Assembly (NCBI GenBank): GCA_038734275.1
Contig: JAVYOO010000001.1
Coordinates: 62,001-126,000 of the forward strand
Direction: 5' to 3'
Length of the DNA stretch: 64,000 bases
Source of the DNA: Archaeoglobaceae archaeon
Lineage (GTDB): Archaea; Halobacteriota; Archaeoglobi; Archaeoglobales; Archaeoglobaceae
Each line of letters starts with the position of its first letter. Position 1 is the stretch's first letter. A program made the position numbers and the translations under genes. The notes below the pieces were generated by a model. It saw nothing but the letters and a program-made list of their open reading frames with translations. It was not told where the DNA came from and searched no databases. Of the stretch, positions 19,197 to 28,035 are shown piece after piece.

Positions 19197-20324
19197 TCAC
19201 AACATCTTTGTCGAACTCAGCAAAATCTCAGCAATGTCCTTAACCTCAAGATCTGAACCCTCGTCTTTCACAGCATCCTCAAACATTGCTTTGCAGATTG
19301 GACAAGCAACCGCAAGAATTTCCGCCCCAGTATTCAGAGCTTCTCTAACCCTGAGCCTTGCGGGACTTTCAGAGCCACTAAGCAGATCGAAAACGAAGTT
19401 CCCGCTTCCACCGCCGCAACAGAAGGAATTCTCTTTGTTTCTTTTCATCTCCACAAGCTTTAACCCCGGAATGCTTTTCAGAATTTTCCTTGGCTCTGAG
19501 TAGATCCCATTGTGTCTACCAAGGAAGCAGGGATCATGGTAAGTAACCGTGAGATCAAGCTCTGAAAGTTTTAGCTTTCCTTTTTGAATTAGCTCGAGCA
19601 AAAGCTGTGTGAAATGGAGCACCTCGAAATCTCTGTCTGGGTATTTCTTCATTGCATTGAACGCATGCGGTGAGATCGTTATGACTTTCTTAACTCCGAG
19701 CTCCTTGAATTTCTGTGTGTTCTTGGAAGCCAATTCCTGAAACAACCCCAATTCGCCGAGCATATACGCTTCGTTTCCATCACACTCCTCTTCGTTGCCG
19801 AGAGTGCCAAATGAGAGTCCAGCGACCTTAAAAAGCTCTATAACGTTTTTAGCCATCTTTTGCCCCCTCTCCTCATAAGCACATTCGCAACCAATGTAGA
19901 GAAGATCCCCCTCGCCCTCGAATTTATTCAGATCCAACCATGACGCTCTTTGAGCTCTTGGCAAACCCCATGGATTTCCATGCTTGGCTATATTCTCAAG
20001 AAAATCTCTAACCTTAGGCGGTGCTAAGCCCTTCTCGATTGCCGAGCTCTTTGCAGAAGTGATCCAGTCAACGATCTCGTCCTTAAACCTCATTTTGCAC
20101 TGTTCAGCACAATTTTTGCATGCAACGCATGAGAAAAGGATCTTTGCAAAATTCTCTGACCATGTCAATTCACCGTTCAACCAAGCCCTTATCAGCCACA
20201 ATCTACCTCCCGGAGAGAAACTCTCGAACCTGAATTTAGCATACGAAGGACAGTTGTAGTCGACAAAGTCGCTCGGTAGCTTGCACCAGCCACATCTGAA
20301 GCATCTGTGCAATTCCATGCTCAT
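19197..20324 (-). CDS. Fe-S protein with two CCG domains (HdrD/GlpC-like)
   Basis: The N-terminus carries two cysteine groups, CFRCGWCK with a downstream cysteine, and CVACKNCAEQCKM, consistent with iron-sulfur clusters. The C-terminal half has two CCG (DUF3483/HdrB-type) repeats: YIGCECAYEERG...EEECDG and YHDPCFLGRHNG...CCGGG. Such proteins pass electrons from a flavin dehydrogenase to quinone or heterodisulfide-type acceptors. The start overlaps the stop of the FAD dehydrogenase gene by ATGA, and a second CCG protein lies at the other side. The three probably form a membrane-associated D-lactate or glycolate-type dehydrogenase complex. The substrate cannot be read from sequence. Confidence 0.85.
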   Translation of the reverse strand: MSMELHRCFRCGWCKLPSDFVDYNCPSYAKFRFESFSPGGRLWLIRAWLNGELTWSENFAKILFSCVACKNCAEQCKMRFKDEIVDWITSAKSSAIEKGLAPPKVRDFLENIAKHGNPWGLPRAQRASWLDLNKFEGEGDLLYIGCECAYEERGQKMAKNVIELFKVAGLSFGTLGNEEECDGNEAYMLGELGLFQELASKNTQKFKELGVKKVITISPHAFNAMKKYPDRDFEVLHFTQLLLELIQKGKLKLSELDLTVTYHDPCFLGRHNGIYSEPRKILKSIPGLKLVEMKRNKENSFCCGGGSGNFVFDLLSGSESPARLRVREALNTGAEILAVACPICKAMFEDAVKDEGSDLEVKDIAEILLSSTKML

Positions 20325-21703
20325 AATTCCACCTCCCAGTTGCCGGGATTCATGATCTTGTTTGGATCAAGAAGTTCTCTGATCCTTTTTATAAGCTCAA
20401 CTGAATTTTTGTCCATTCTCTCGAGGATCAACTTCTGCTCTTCCGCTCCGGGCTTCCATGGAACACCTCCAATTTCAAGCGTTGCAACGTATGAGTCGAA
20501 AAGAGCTCTCTTAGCTTTCTCCATACTCTCCAAATCCGCTCTGTTGAATGGATAGGCAAATGCAAACATCATGCAGTGCCCCCTACCGATCACTCTCCCC
20601 GTGTGAGCAAATGTTACCCCATTTCTCTCAGCGATCTCAAAAAGTTTCTTTAAAGCTTCAGGAAATTTTTCTATGGGTATTATTGCCCCACAGTAAACGA
20701 ATCCACCACCCTTTAGTATGTCCGCACTCCTCGTTAAGCTCGACATTGGCTTTTCAAGGAGTCCGACTTTCATATCTGGGGTTAATGCCATAAATCCACC
20801 CTCTTTTGCCTTTATGAGATCACTCAAACTGCTCCAAATTAGCCTCCGCTTGAATTCAAGCTCCTCTTCGGTGTCGCCAGTCAGATAAATGCCGATCATG
20901 ATCGTTCCCTGAAACATGAGCGGATAGGGCTGGGCTACAGTTGTGATGTCTTCAGCCATCTCCGTATGGGTAACGCGGTAAATTACCTCAGAGACAAGCT
21001 TTGGATCCTCCAATACGAATAGCTCAACATCTCTTAGCTTCTTTTTTGGGTATAGTCTCAAACCGACCTTCGTTATAACACCTGTTGTTCCAAACCAGCC
21101 AAGGAAGAGCCCCGCCAAATAAGGCAAAGGCTCAATAGAGAACCAGTAAGGGCTCAGAGAGCATGAGCCAATTCTGCAGATCTCACCATTTGGTAGAACA
21201 ACTTCAAGTCCTGAGATCATTGAAGAGTTGAAGCCGTAAGCTTGCGTTAAATTCCCCTGCCCATGAATTACAAGATTTCCAACTACTGTCGCTGAAGGAG
21301 GTGCTTCTGGGAGAGAATGACAGAGATCTGGTGCATTTTCTTCAAGAAAAGCCTGAAGCTTCCCTTGCGTGACTCCTGCTTCGAGCACAACATACCTGCC
21401 TTTTCGGTTTAGCTCCAAAATTCTGTCCATTCTCCTCATGTCGATCACAATGCCACCCTTTTGCGGAATCGTGAGCCCTGAAAGGCTTAGCGAGGCTCCC
21501 GCTGGAACAACATGGATTTTCTCCTTGTTTGCAAGCTGTATGATCTTCTGAACCTCCTCAACAGTCCTCGGCATTACGACGTAATCTGGAAAACGTGGCT
21601 CCGAAAGTCCAGAGTCTCGAGAATAGATATAAAGTTCTTCCTTTCGGTTTGAAACGAATTCCTCACCAACGATCTCAGCCAGAGCTTTATAGATCTTATC
21701 CAT
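20321..21703 (-). CDS. FAD-linked oxidoreductase of the GlcD/VAO family
   Basis: This 460-residue flavoprotein has a PCMH-type FAD-binding domain (residues about 35-215) with PRTVEEVQKIIQLANKE, VPAGASLSLSG and ATVVGNLVIHGQGN, and a C-terminal FAD-linked oxidase domain. Family members oxidise 2-hydroxy acids such as D-lactate or glycolate, or phenolic alcohols. The segment VEVVLPNGE-like GLEVVLPNGEICRIG fits both D-lactate dehydrogenases and the 4-cresol branch. GAGGTGAGGGT precedes the ATG as a strong binding site. It sits between two CCG Fe-S protein genes, which points to a quinone-reducing complex. Substrate assignment needs experiment or phylogeny. Confidence 0.85.
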   Translation of the reverse strand: MDKIYKALAEIVGEEFVSNRKEELYIYSRDSGLSEPRFPDYVVMPRTVEEVQKIIQLANKEKIHVVPAGASLSLSGLTIPQKGGIVIDMRRMDRILELNRKGRYVVLEAGVTQGKLQAFLEENAPDLCHSLPEAPPSATVVGNLVIHGQGNLTQAYGFNSSMISGLEVVLPNGEICRIGSCSLSPYWFSIEPLPYLAGLFLGWFGTTGVITKVGLRLYPKKKLRDVELFVLEDPKLVSEVIYRVTHTEMAEDITTVAQPYPLMFQGTIMIGIYLTGDTEEELEFKRRLIWSSLSDLIKAKEGGFMALTPDMKVGLLEKPMSSLTRSADILKGGGFVYCGAIIPIEKFPEALKKLFEIAERNGVTFAHTGRVIGRGHCMMFAFAYPFNRADLESMEKAKRALFDSYVATLEIGGVPWKPGAEEQKLILERMDKNSVELIKRIRELLDPNKIMNPGNWEVEL

Positions 21704-21707
21704 ACCC

Positions 21708-22739
21708 TCACCTCGGTTCTTCGCGGAGAGCTAATTTACAAAGCTGGTGAAGCATGATTGGCTTTATTCCCTCTTTTCTCACCCTCTCTGCTAAAGAAGA
21801 GTAACATGCGGGGCAATTAAAGACACAATACTCTGCCTTGGCGTTCTTCATGTCTTCAACATTCTTTTTTTGCACCTCAACGAAGAGATCGAGTTTCTGC
21901 AAACCCCTTATTATCCCACCACAGCAAAGTGCATTTTCTCTGTCGTATTTTCTCTCAACCCTCTCAACTCCCAAAAGCTCAAAGATCTTGTCCAAGTAAT
22001 GCTCCTTTTGTGGCGTTAATCTTGTAGAGCAGTTCCTCTGATATGCAATTCTAACGTTCAAAGGCTTTATTTCGTCTTTTAGCTCCTTAAGTCTGTTGTA
22101 TAGATACTCGAATAAATGGACTGGACGGAATGGAACCTTAATTTCATAAGCATCCGCATAAGAAGTGAAAGTTGAGTAGCATTCGTCGTGGAAAAATACA
22201 ACTTCCTTGAAGCCGTGGCTTGCAATGTTTTCTATGATCTTTGGCAGTCTTTCCCTGATCAGCGAGGGTTTTCCAAAGTGCAAATAGACAAGGTTGCAGA
22301 AAAAGTGCCTCCCAAGCACAATAGAAACGCCTTGGAAAAGCTTTCCACGGATTGAGTTAACAAAATCTGGAAAGAGGCATAAAGAAATTACTGGTTCTTC
22401 AGCACCATAAAAATGCGGAATGTCCTTCTTATCAGGAATTCCAAGATTGACCCATTGCTTAACAATTGGCTTTGGTGCGGGGAGAATTCCTTTCTTTTCC
22501 TGTAGATCGGTGATCAGGTAAAATGGATGATTTCCACGCTTGCAGTATTCCTCACAAGCGTAGCAGGTTACGCATTCGTGCAGAACGAATGAATCTTCAC
22601 CGTTGAGCAATTTTCTAATTTCTCTTTCTGCAGTCTTTGTGTCAATGTTCAGATATTGGCATCTTGTAAGGCAGTCGTATGTTGGACAAGTTTCGCAAAG
22701 CTCTTTTTGGAATTTCAAAACAAAATTTTGGCTCTGCAT
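21708..22739 (-). CDS. Fe-S protein with CCG domains, first gene of the flavin dehydrogenase operon
   Basis: The N-terminal part has an unusual cysteine arrangement (CETCPTYDCLTRCQY near residue 16, then CVTCYACEEYCKRG near 56), fitting two [4Fe-4S] clusters. CCG-type segments follow (FFHDECYSTF; ENALCCGGIIRG and CVFNCPACYSSL). It differs enough from the other CCG protein of the operon to be a distinct subunit, so the complex may have two non-identical cluster-binding subunits. It ends five bases before the GlcD-like gene. Its function as an electron carrier is inferred from family and context. Confidence 0.82.
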   Translation of the reverse strand: MQSQNFVLKFQKELCETCPTYDCLTRCQYLNIDTKTAEREIRKLLNGEDSFVLHECVTCYACEEYCKRGNHPFYLITDLQEKKGILPAPKPIVKQWVNLGIPDKKDIPHFYGAEEPVISLCLFPDFVNSIRGKLFQGVSIVLGRHFFCNLVYLHFGKPSLIRERLPKIIENIASHGFKEVVFFHDECYSTFTSYADAYEIKVPFRPVHLFEYLYNRLKELKDEIKPLNVRIAYQRNCSTRLTPQKEHYLDKIFELLGVERVERKYDRENALCCGGIIRGLQKLDLFVEVQKKNVEDMKNAKAEYCVFNCPACYSSLAERVRKEGIKPIMLHQLCKLALREEPR

Positions 22740-22916
22740 AGGAATTGTAGCATTTAAAAATATTAAAATTTATCTTTGGTCGTATTGTAAGGTTTTATAG
22801 AGAATGATTGGCGGAACCTTATCGTGCTTCTAATACTCGAATAATCATTTAGACGCTCAAAATTACCAAGTAAAAAATGCAGAAAAACTTAAATAGGGTA
22901 TTTTAAGAAAAATAGT

Positions 22917-24569
22917 ATGTATGAAGCTCGAACCGAAACTTTTACTGTACACCAGATTTTACTAAAAGATTTCTCAGAATTTCGGTTACCCCTTATACAA
23001 CGTGGATTTGTCTGGGACGAAGAGGACGTGAAAGAGTTCATAGAGTCTCTTATTAAAGGATATCCAGTAGGGATTATAACAGTTGTCAAAACAGAACTCG
23101 AATTACCCTCGATACCTTTTTTAGATCCAGATGGGTTTGGTATTGATAATTCTTCTGGAACAAAATACTACGTTTTAGACGGACAACAGCGATTAACATC
23201 ACTTCTAATGGTAAGAAACCAATGGAAAATCAAAAGAGATGGGGAAATCTTAGAGTTAAAACCAATCTACTACAATCCAGACAAGAAAGAACTCAGAATA
23301 AAAGGCAAAATTCCCGTGGGTATTGACTTCTCTTCAATCGTTAGACAGAAATTAGGATTTGAAAAACCAGATGAGCATAGTTTAAAAACTCTACAGGAAA
23401 TAGATAGAAATTTCCTTATTCGAACGATTCCGTTCTACATAATTGAGATTAAAGGTTCGAAACCCGAGGAAGAGATGTATAGAGACATGGCAGAGATATT
23501 CACCAGAATAAATAGAGCAGGAGTCAGATTGGGAAATTTGGAGATGTTTCTGTCTTTCTTTGCTTCGACTGGTCTCGGAAAGCAAAATGTAACTATGCTA
23601 TATAGAGAAATGAACAAAAAATATGGCATGGATTTGGAACCAATTATAAGGTTCATTTTTTCAAATTTTGGATTAAGCCAGAGCCAGATCTCAAAAATAG
23701 ACTCGTTCAAAAAAGCCATTAACGATTTAAGCAAAAAATATGACAAGACGCAAGCGGAAAAAATTATAAATAAATGCAAAGTAGCGATTGAAAGAGCAAT
23801 GAATTTCCTTAAAGAAGAGCTAGGAATAGTTTCTGTTGATATTTTACCTTCTGAAACCGTTCTTGTCCCGATTTTCCAGCATTTCTACGACAAAATTCCA
23901 GAGGAAAGCGAAAAAAGAAGTTTACTCTATTGGTTCACAGTCGCGTCCTTTAATGGGTTGTATTCTTCTCATACAGATAAAAGGTTAGAAGACGATCTCA
24001 AGAAAATAAGAGAAGCCAAAAAAGAGTTTCCGATTTTTAAACTTCTTGAATCAATGAAGGATAAGATCAGAACAAAAGAAATCAGCGAAAAAGATTTCAA
24101 AAACATCGAAATAAACATTTTACGTGGATCTGCTGGAAAAAGGTATCTTTTTATTCTCTACATCCTCCTTCACATAAACAAAGCTACCGATTGGGCAGGA
24201 AAACCAATTTACGAAAACTATCACAATCTCGCAAAACACCACATATTCCCGAAAGATTTGCTGATCGAGAAGGGATACGACGATCCTGTCTTGATAAATC
24301 ACTTAGGTAATCTTACTTTTATGAACAGCGGCTTGAATACTGAAATTCAAAACAAAAAACCTGAAGAATACCTTAATGATTATCTTGGGGTTTTAAAAGC
24401 GCATTTCATTCCCACTGACAAAGAAATATGGAAATTAGAGAAATACGAGGAATTCATTGAAACCAGAATGGATCTTATTTGGAAGGCATACAAAGAGAAT
24501 TTCGAGATAACTTATGTGGCTAAAAATGCAAAAGGAGGTATTGATTTAACGAAATTCGGTTTTGGTTAG
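22917..24569 (+). CDS. DUF262-HNH protein, GmrSD-like putative DNA-modification-dependent nuclease
   Basis: The N-terminal DUF262 domain has PLIQRGFVWDEEDVKEFIES (near 25) and the nucleotidase-like motif VLDGQQRLTSL (86-96). The C-terminal part contains an HNH-like motif, KHHIFPKDLL, with NHLGNLTFMNSGLN downstream, resembling DUF1524 of GmrD. GmrSD-type enzymes cut modified phage DNA and use a nucleotide. The 550-residue single chain fits a compact version. It is a solitary gene in an AT-rich setting, 230 bases from a tRNA-Gly gene, without methyltransferase or toxin partners. A horizontally acquired defence gene is the likely reading; the function is inferred from the family. Confidence 0.78.
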   Translation: MYEARTETFTVHQILLKDFSEFRLPLIQRGFVWDEEDVKEFIESLIKGYPVGIITVVKTELELPSIPFLDPDGFGIDNSSGTKYYVLDGQQRLTSLLMVRNQWKIKRDGEILELKPIYYNPDKKELRIKGKIPVGIDFSSIVRQKLGFEKPDEHSLKTLQEIDRNFLIRTIPFYIIEIKGSKPEEEMYRDMAEIFTRINRAGVRLGNLEMFLSFFASTGLGKQNVTMLYREMNKKYGMDLEPIIRFIFSNFGLSQSQISKIDSFKKAINDLSKKYDKTQAEKIINKCKVAIERAMNFLKEELGIVSVDILPSETVLVPIFQHFYDKIPEESEKRSLLYWFTVASFNGLYSSHTDKRLEDDLKKIREAKKEFPIFKLLESMKDKIRTKEISEKDFKNIEINILRGSAGKRYLFILYILLHINKATDWAGKPIYENYHNLAKHHIFPKDLLIEKGYDDPVLINHLGNLTFMNSGLNTEIQNKKPEEYLNDYLGVLKAHFIPTDKEIWKLEKYEEFIETRMDLIWKAYKENFEITYVAKNAKGGIDLTKFGFG

Positions 24570-24749
24570 CCTAAAATAATTTCTATCTTTTTTAAATCAA
24601 AAACAACAAAAAATGAGAGCAAAAATTCTTTGTCTGGATACAGTTAAAACCCTTATAGGGCTCAGAACCCAGAACGAACCGCTTAAAGCCAAGATTACAC
24701 ATAACCCCCTGATAAGGAAATCTACAGCCAAGTAATAAGCTCTAAATCT

Positions 24750-24768
24750 CATATACATCCCGTATATG
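24750..24768. repeat. Perfect inverted repeat downstream of tRNA-Gly
   Basis: CATATAC and GTATATG form a 7-bp perfect inverted repeat around ATCCC. It lies in the 230-base gap between the DUF262 gene and the tRNA-Gly gene, on the 3' side of the tRNA. No gene is convincing in this gap; a 35-codon frame starting at 24612 shows no recognisable feature. The repeat could be an operator or only AT-rich chance symmetry. Confidence 0.25.
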
Positions 24769-24801
24769 CATTAGTTTCAAGAAATGATCCAAAAGAAGAG
24801 A

Positions 24802-24872
24802 TGCGCGGACCGGGATTTGAACCCGGGCTAACGGCTCGGAAAGCCGTTGTCCTACCACTAGACTATCCGCGC
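24802..24872 (-). tRNA. tRNA-Gly (anticodon TCC)
   Basis: On the minus strand the sequence begins GCGCGGATAG and folds into a full cloverleaf. The acceptor arm is GCGCGGA/TCCGCGC, the anticodon stem ACGGC/GCCGT with loop TTTCCGA, so the anticodon is TCC, and the T arm contains GGTTCAAATCC. No intron is present. CCA is not encoded. A TATA-like ACTTATAG lies about 20 bases upstream. Confidence 0.95.
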
Positions 24873-24967
24873 TTGGGAAACTATAAGTCTTGTAGCTTAA
24901 ATTTTTTTCGAAATGCAGTATTTTCAGGGAGCGAAAAATAAAAATATTCTTTTGAAAACTAAGACTA

Positions 24968-26482
24968 ATGAGAAGTGCGATTGGAAAAATTCATGGTTCC
25001 GCATCTTCGTTTGAATTTGAGTTTGTGATAACAAATTCGAAATTGGTAAAGAGGGGAGATTACATAAAGGTTTGGAACGACAAAGACGGCTGGGTTCTTG
25101 GACAGGTTTCCGACATCTTAGCGGTTGACAATCCGAAGCTCTCTGAGTTATACAAGGTTAAGGAAGTTCTAATCGCCAAGGCAAGAGTGCTTGGAAAAAG
25201 AGAAGCGGGGAAGCTAAGAATGCCTACAAGCCCCTTTATCCCGGGAGATAATATTTACATTGCGGAAGATGAGCTGATTGCAGAAACCTTCGGTTTTGCC
25301 GAAGATGGAGCATACATAGGGCTTCTTGGAGACACTTCCGTTAAAGTTAAGCTTAATCCGAACACTCTTGTGCAGAAGCATGTCTGCATTCTCGCAAAGA
25401 CTGGTAGCGGAAAAAGCTACACCGCTGGGGTTATAATAGAAGAGCTCCTTGAAAGAAATGTTCCGCTTTTGATCATCGATCCCCATGGGGAATATGTTTC
25501 AATGAAAAAGCCAGCAAAGATTAAGGATAACGAGTTTGGAGTGGAACCAAAAGGCTACGCTGACAAAATCGTTGTTTACGCTCCTCCAACATCACCCTTT
25601 ATTGATTCTGCAGATAAGGAGTTGTCTCTGGATGGGGTAGACCTAACTGCTGAAGAGCTCATCGAATTAAGTGGTCTGAGAAGCCCAACCGCGCAGGCTT
25701 TGCTTTATCAGGCTCTCAGAGACTTAAAAAATTATACGATCGCAGATATAATAAAAGAAGTTGAGAGCATAAGACACAGCGGAAAATGGACACTCATAGG
25801 AGCGCTTTCAAAGATCGAAAAGTCAGGACTTTTTAAGCAGAGACCAACAGATCTTAGAACCCTCTTGGTTAGGGGAAAGGCAAGTTTAATAGATCTCCGT
25901 GGAATTGAGCCTGCCTATCAGAACTTAATCGTTTCAAGAGTTATCTCAAAGCTTTTCGAGCTCAGAAAGAGAGGGGAAGTTGAGCCGGGAATGATCGTGG
26001 TTGAAGAAGCACATAACTTTGCTCCTGAAAGAGAGAAGACAGTTTCAAGCAATGTGCTGAGAACTGTGGCAAGCGAAGGTAGAAAATTTGGTCTTGGGTT
26101 GATGGTGATCAGCCAGAGACCCGCAAGGATCGACAAGAACGTCATAAGCCAATGCAATACCCAGATCATTCTTCGCGTCACGAATCCTAATGACATAAAT
26201 GCGATAAAGAAGGGAATTGAGGGAATAACCGCTGAGATGGTTGAAGAAATAAAAAGGCTTCCGACGGGTAGCGCAGTGGTTGTAAGCCCTGAGCTTGAGG
26301 TTCCAGTTATAGTAAGGGTCAGGGTTAGGAGAAGCCAGCACAGCGAGGCTAAGAGTGTTTTAGAAGAAGAAAAAGAGGAGATTGAGGCAAAAGAAGAGAC
26401 TGCAGTGGAGACGAAAGAAGTTAAAGAAAAGGAGAAAAGGAAGGGATTTTTAAGTAGAATTTTCAGAAGTCGCAAACCCTAA
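24968..26482 (+). CDS. HerA-type hexameric ATPase (DUF87)
   Basis: HerA-like proteins are FtsK-related hexameric motors; true HerA works with NurA in DNA end resection. The N-terminal HAS-barrel (residues 1-120) is followed by Walker A in CILAKTGSGKSYTA (140-153), Walker B with VVEEAHNFAPE and the sensor-like SQRPARIDKNVISQCNTQI. The C-terminal 45 residues are rich in Glu and Lys and end in basic KGFLSRIFRSRKP. No nurA, mre11 or rad50 is adjacent, so it may be one of the HerA paralogues of Archaeoglobales. The 3' end overlaps the convergent ATP-grasp gene by 20 bases. Confidence 0.88.
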   Translation: MRSAIGKIHGSASSFEFEFVITNSKLVKRGDYIKVWNDKDGWVLGQVSDILAVDNPKLSELYKVKEVLIAKARVLGKREAGKLRMPTSPFIPGDNIYIAEDELIAETFGFAEDGAYIGLLGDTSVKVKLNPNTLVQKHVCILAKTGSGKSYTAGVIIEELLERNVPLLIIDPHGEYVSMKKPAKIKDNEFGVEPKGYADKIVVYAPPTSPFIDSADKELSLDGVDLTAEELIELSGLRSPTAQALLYQALRDLKNYTIADIIKEVESIRHSGKWTLIGALSKIEKSGLFKQRPTDLRTLLVRGKASLIDLRGIEPAYQNLIVSRVISKLFELRKRGEVEPGMIVVEEAHNFAPEREKTVSSNVLRTVASEGRKFGLGLMVISQRPARIDKNVISQCNTQIILRVTNPNDINAIKKGIEGITAEMVEEIKRLPTGSAVVVSPELEVPVIVRVRVRRSQHSEAKSVLEEEKEEIEAKEETAVETKEVKEKEKRKGFLSRIFRSRKP

Positions 26483-27371
26483 GCGCTACACTACCAACTT
26501 TTGCGACGCAGTCTTCAAAATCTCCCTTTTCAATTTTCTGTCTCCTAAATCCAGAATATTCAAAGTCGCCCAAGATCATATCCGCAACGTTTACCCCATA
26601 GGCACGCTCGAATGCAACCACCGGTGTTGTGATTCGAGCATTTATTTCTATAACGTATGGCTGGTCAGCGTAAACAAGGTCGACACCAACATAGCCATTC
26701 AGCCCCTTAATTGCTTCGACCGCATTAATTGCCTCCTCGCAAACCTCTATGGCGGTTTTCTCATCTATTTTTGCGGGAACAATCGCCCCTTTATACCTGA
26801 AATCCTCAAGAATTTGTTCGTTTACACTTACTACCTCGATATCGTCTTTAACTACAAGGCTGACACTCAGAGCTTTTCCTGAAATGAATTCTTGAGCTAT
26901 AAAACCTTTTTTTACTTCTTTGCCAAAGCCTATGCCTTCGCCACCACATGAAACCCTTGGTTTAACGAGGAATTTCTCGCCAAGAGGTCTTTTTGAGGTC
27001 TTAGGAACTAAAACTCTGCTTTTGAGCTTTTTGTAAAGCCTCCACTTGTCTGAGGTTATTGCAATTGCTTTACTTGAAGATCCAAGGTTTTCACAGTATT
27101 TCTCTGCTTTCTTGGTTAGATTTAGCAAAATAAATTCGTCCTCAGGAGCTACGATTAAGAAACTGTCGCAATTCTCCAACCAATTCTCAATTCTTTCCAA
27201 TTTGTCTGTTGGAAAACCGAGCGGGCTAAATTCTTCTCTTACAAAAGCTTTAACCTCGCAATGTCTTCTGAAACCATTGTAGAGAGTCTTAAACATTGCC
27301 AGTCCTTCAACCGCAATGGAGTCAACTACCTTCTCGCCACATGTGGCAAATTCAAACAAGAACAGACTCAT
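26463..27371 (-). CDS. mfnD: ATP-grasp ligase, probable tyramine-glutamate ligase MfnD
   Basis: The 302-residue protein has an ATP-grasp fold: the lysine of FLVKPRVSCGGEGIGFG (near 131), the adenine-loop IAQEFISG and the metal-binding EINARITTP near the end. The N-terminal LFLFEFATCG with EGLAMFKTLYNGF resembles MfnD, which joins tyramine to glutamate in methanofuran synthesis. Archaeoglobales use methanofuran in their C1 pathway, which fits the CO dehydrogenase genes in the window. The start overlaps the upstream NYN gene by four bases. PurK- or CarB-like ligases are alternatives; no other mfn gene lies nearby. Confidence 0.65.
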   Translation of the reverse strand: MSLFLFEFATCGEKVVDSIAVEGLAMFKTLYNGFRRHCEVKAFVREEFSPLGFPTDKLERIENWLENCDSFLIVAPEDEFILLNLTKKAEKYCENLGSSSKAIAITSDKWRLYKKLKSRVLVPKTSKRPLGEKFLVKPRVSCGGEGIGFGKEVKKGFIAQEFISGKALSVSLVVKDDIEVVSVNEQILEDFRYKGAIVPAKIDEKTAIEVCEEAINAVEAIKGLNGYVGVDLVYADQPYVIEINARITTPVVAFERAYGVNVADMILGDFEYSGFRRQKIEKGDFEDCVAKVGSVALRVCDF

Positions 27372-27871
27372 ACTTCAAGTAGATCCTTTTCTTCCTCCTC
27401 TTCCTCATTTAAAATGATAGCAATGTCTGCAGAGTTCTTCAAGGCGGTAGAGAATCCAGGCTCAGCACCGACTATGATCGTCTCTTTGCCCATCTCCATT
27501 GCCTTCATTAGGACCGCTTTAAAGTCAGCATCTCTCGTTACGAGAGCTATAACGTCTATTGACTCATTGTAGATCAGCTCCATCGCTTCGACCGCCATTC
27601 TAACGTCGACATCGCCCGAGGTAACCACAGGCTCAAAACCTTGGTTTTCAATTGCCTCAACGAGCTTGTCAGTGGCGTATTGATTTAGAAATACCTTTGC
27701 GATCTTTATGTCGCCATACTCGGCTAACAGTTCCCGTATCTCTTTTAAGTTGGTATTAAATTCCTTTCTGAGCATGTTCGGACCATCAACTAAAACACCG
27801 ATTTTCTTGGTTGAGAGCGATTTTCTCTTGGAGAGATACTCTCTTATTTTTTGAATTTTTGAGCTTTTCAT
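27368..27871 (-). CDS. NYN-domain (PIN-like) protein
   Basis: The 167-residue protein carries the NYN/LabA fold of PIN-like ribonucleases. Acidic residues are placed as in the family: VLVDGPNM (D in strand 1), TSGDVDVRMAVEAM and VTRDADFKAVL. The tail is very acidic (EEEEEEKD). Family members are uncharacterised or act on RNA. It is the first gene of a two-gene minus-strand unit with the MfnD-like ligase, overlapping it by four bases. Nuclease activity is inferred only. Confidence 0.85.
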   Translation of the reverse strand: MKSSKIQKIREYLSKRKSLSTKKIGVLVDGPNMLRKEFNTNLKEIRELLAEYGDIKIAKVFLNQYATDKLVEAIENQGFEPVVTSGDVDVRMAVEAMELIYNESIDVIALVTRDADFKAVLMKAMEMGKETIIVGAEPGFSTALKNSADIAIILNEEEEEEKDLLEV

Positions 27872-27992
27872 TCTATAACACTGAGATTTTAAAGTTTAAA
27901 AATCTTATGATGGACATTTTTAATAATATGAGGATATGTCTCTCCAAAACCTTAAAACGTCGGTTTTAGATAAATAGCTAAATGCAAAAAAA

Positions 27993-28012
27993 TTTATATA
28001 CTCAATAGTATA
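27993..28012 (+). promoter_or_regulatory. TATA box overlapped by an inverted repeat, before an HTH gene
   Basis: TTTATATA at 27993-28000 is a good TATA box. TATACT and AGTATA (27997-28002 and 28007-28012) form a perfect inverted repeat around CAAT that overlaps the box. The gene behind encodes an HTH protein starting at 28036, with GAGGTG as binding site. A repressor bound here would block TBP, so autoregulation is likely. The repeat is AT-rich and could be chance. Confidence 0.4.
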
Positions 28013-28035
28013 TCTACTATCTATCTGAGGTGAGC

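Noticed and set aside
22788-22821. TAAGGTT/AACCTTA inverted repeat as transposon end
   Set aside because: It is short, has no partner at the other side of the DUF262 gene, and no transposase is present.
24612-24720. Short 35-codon frame between the DUF262 gene and tRNA-Gly
   Set aside because: No ribosome binding site, no recognisable motif and no neighbour link; it looks like chance.
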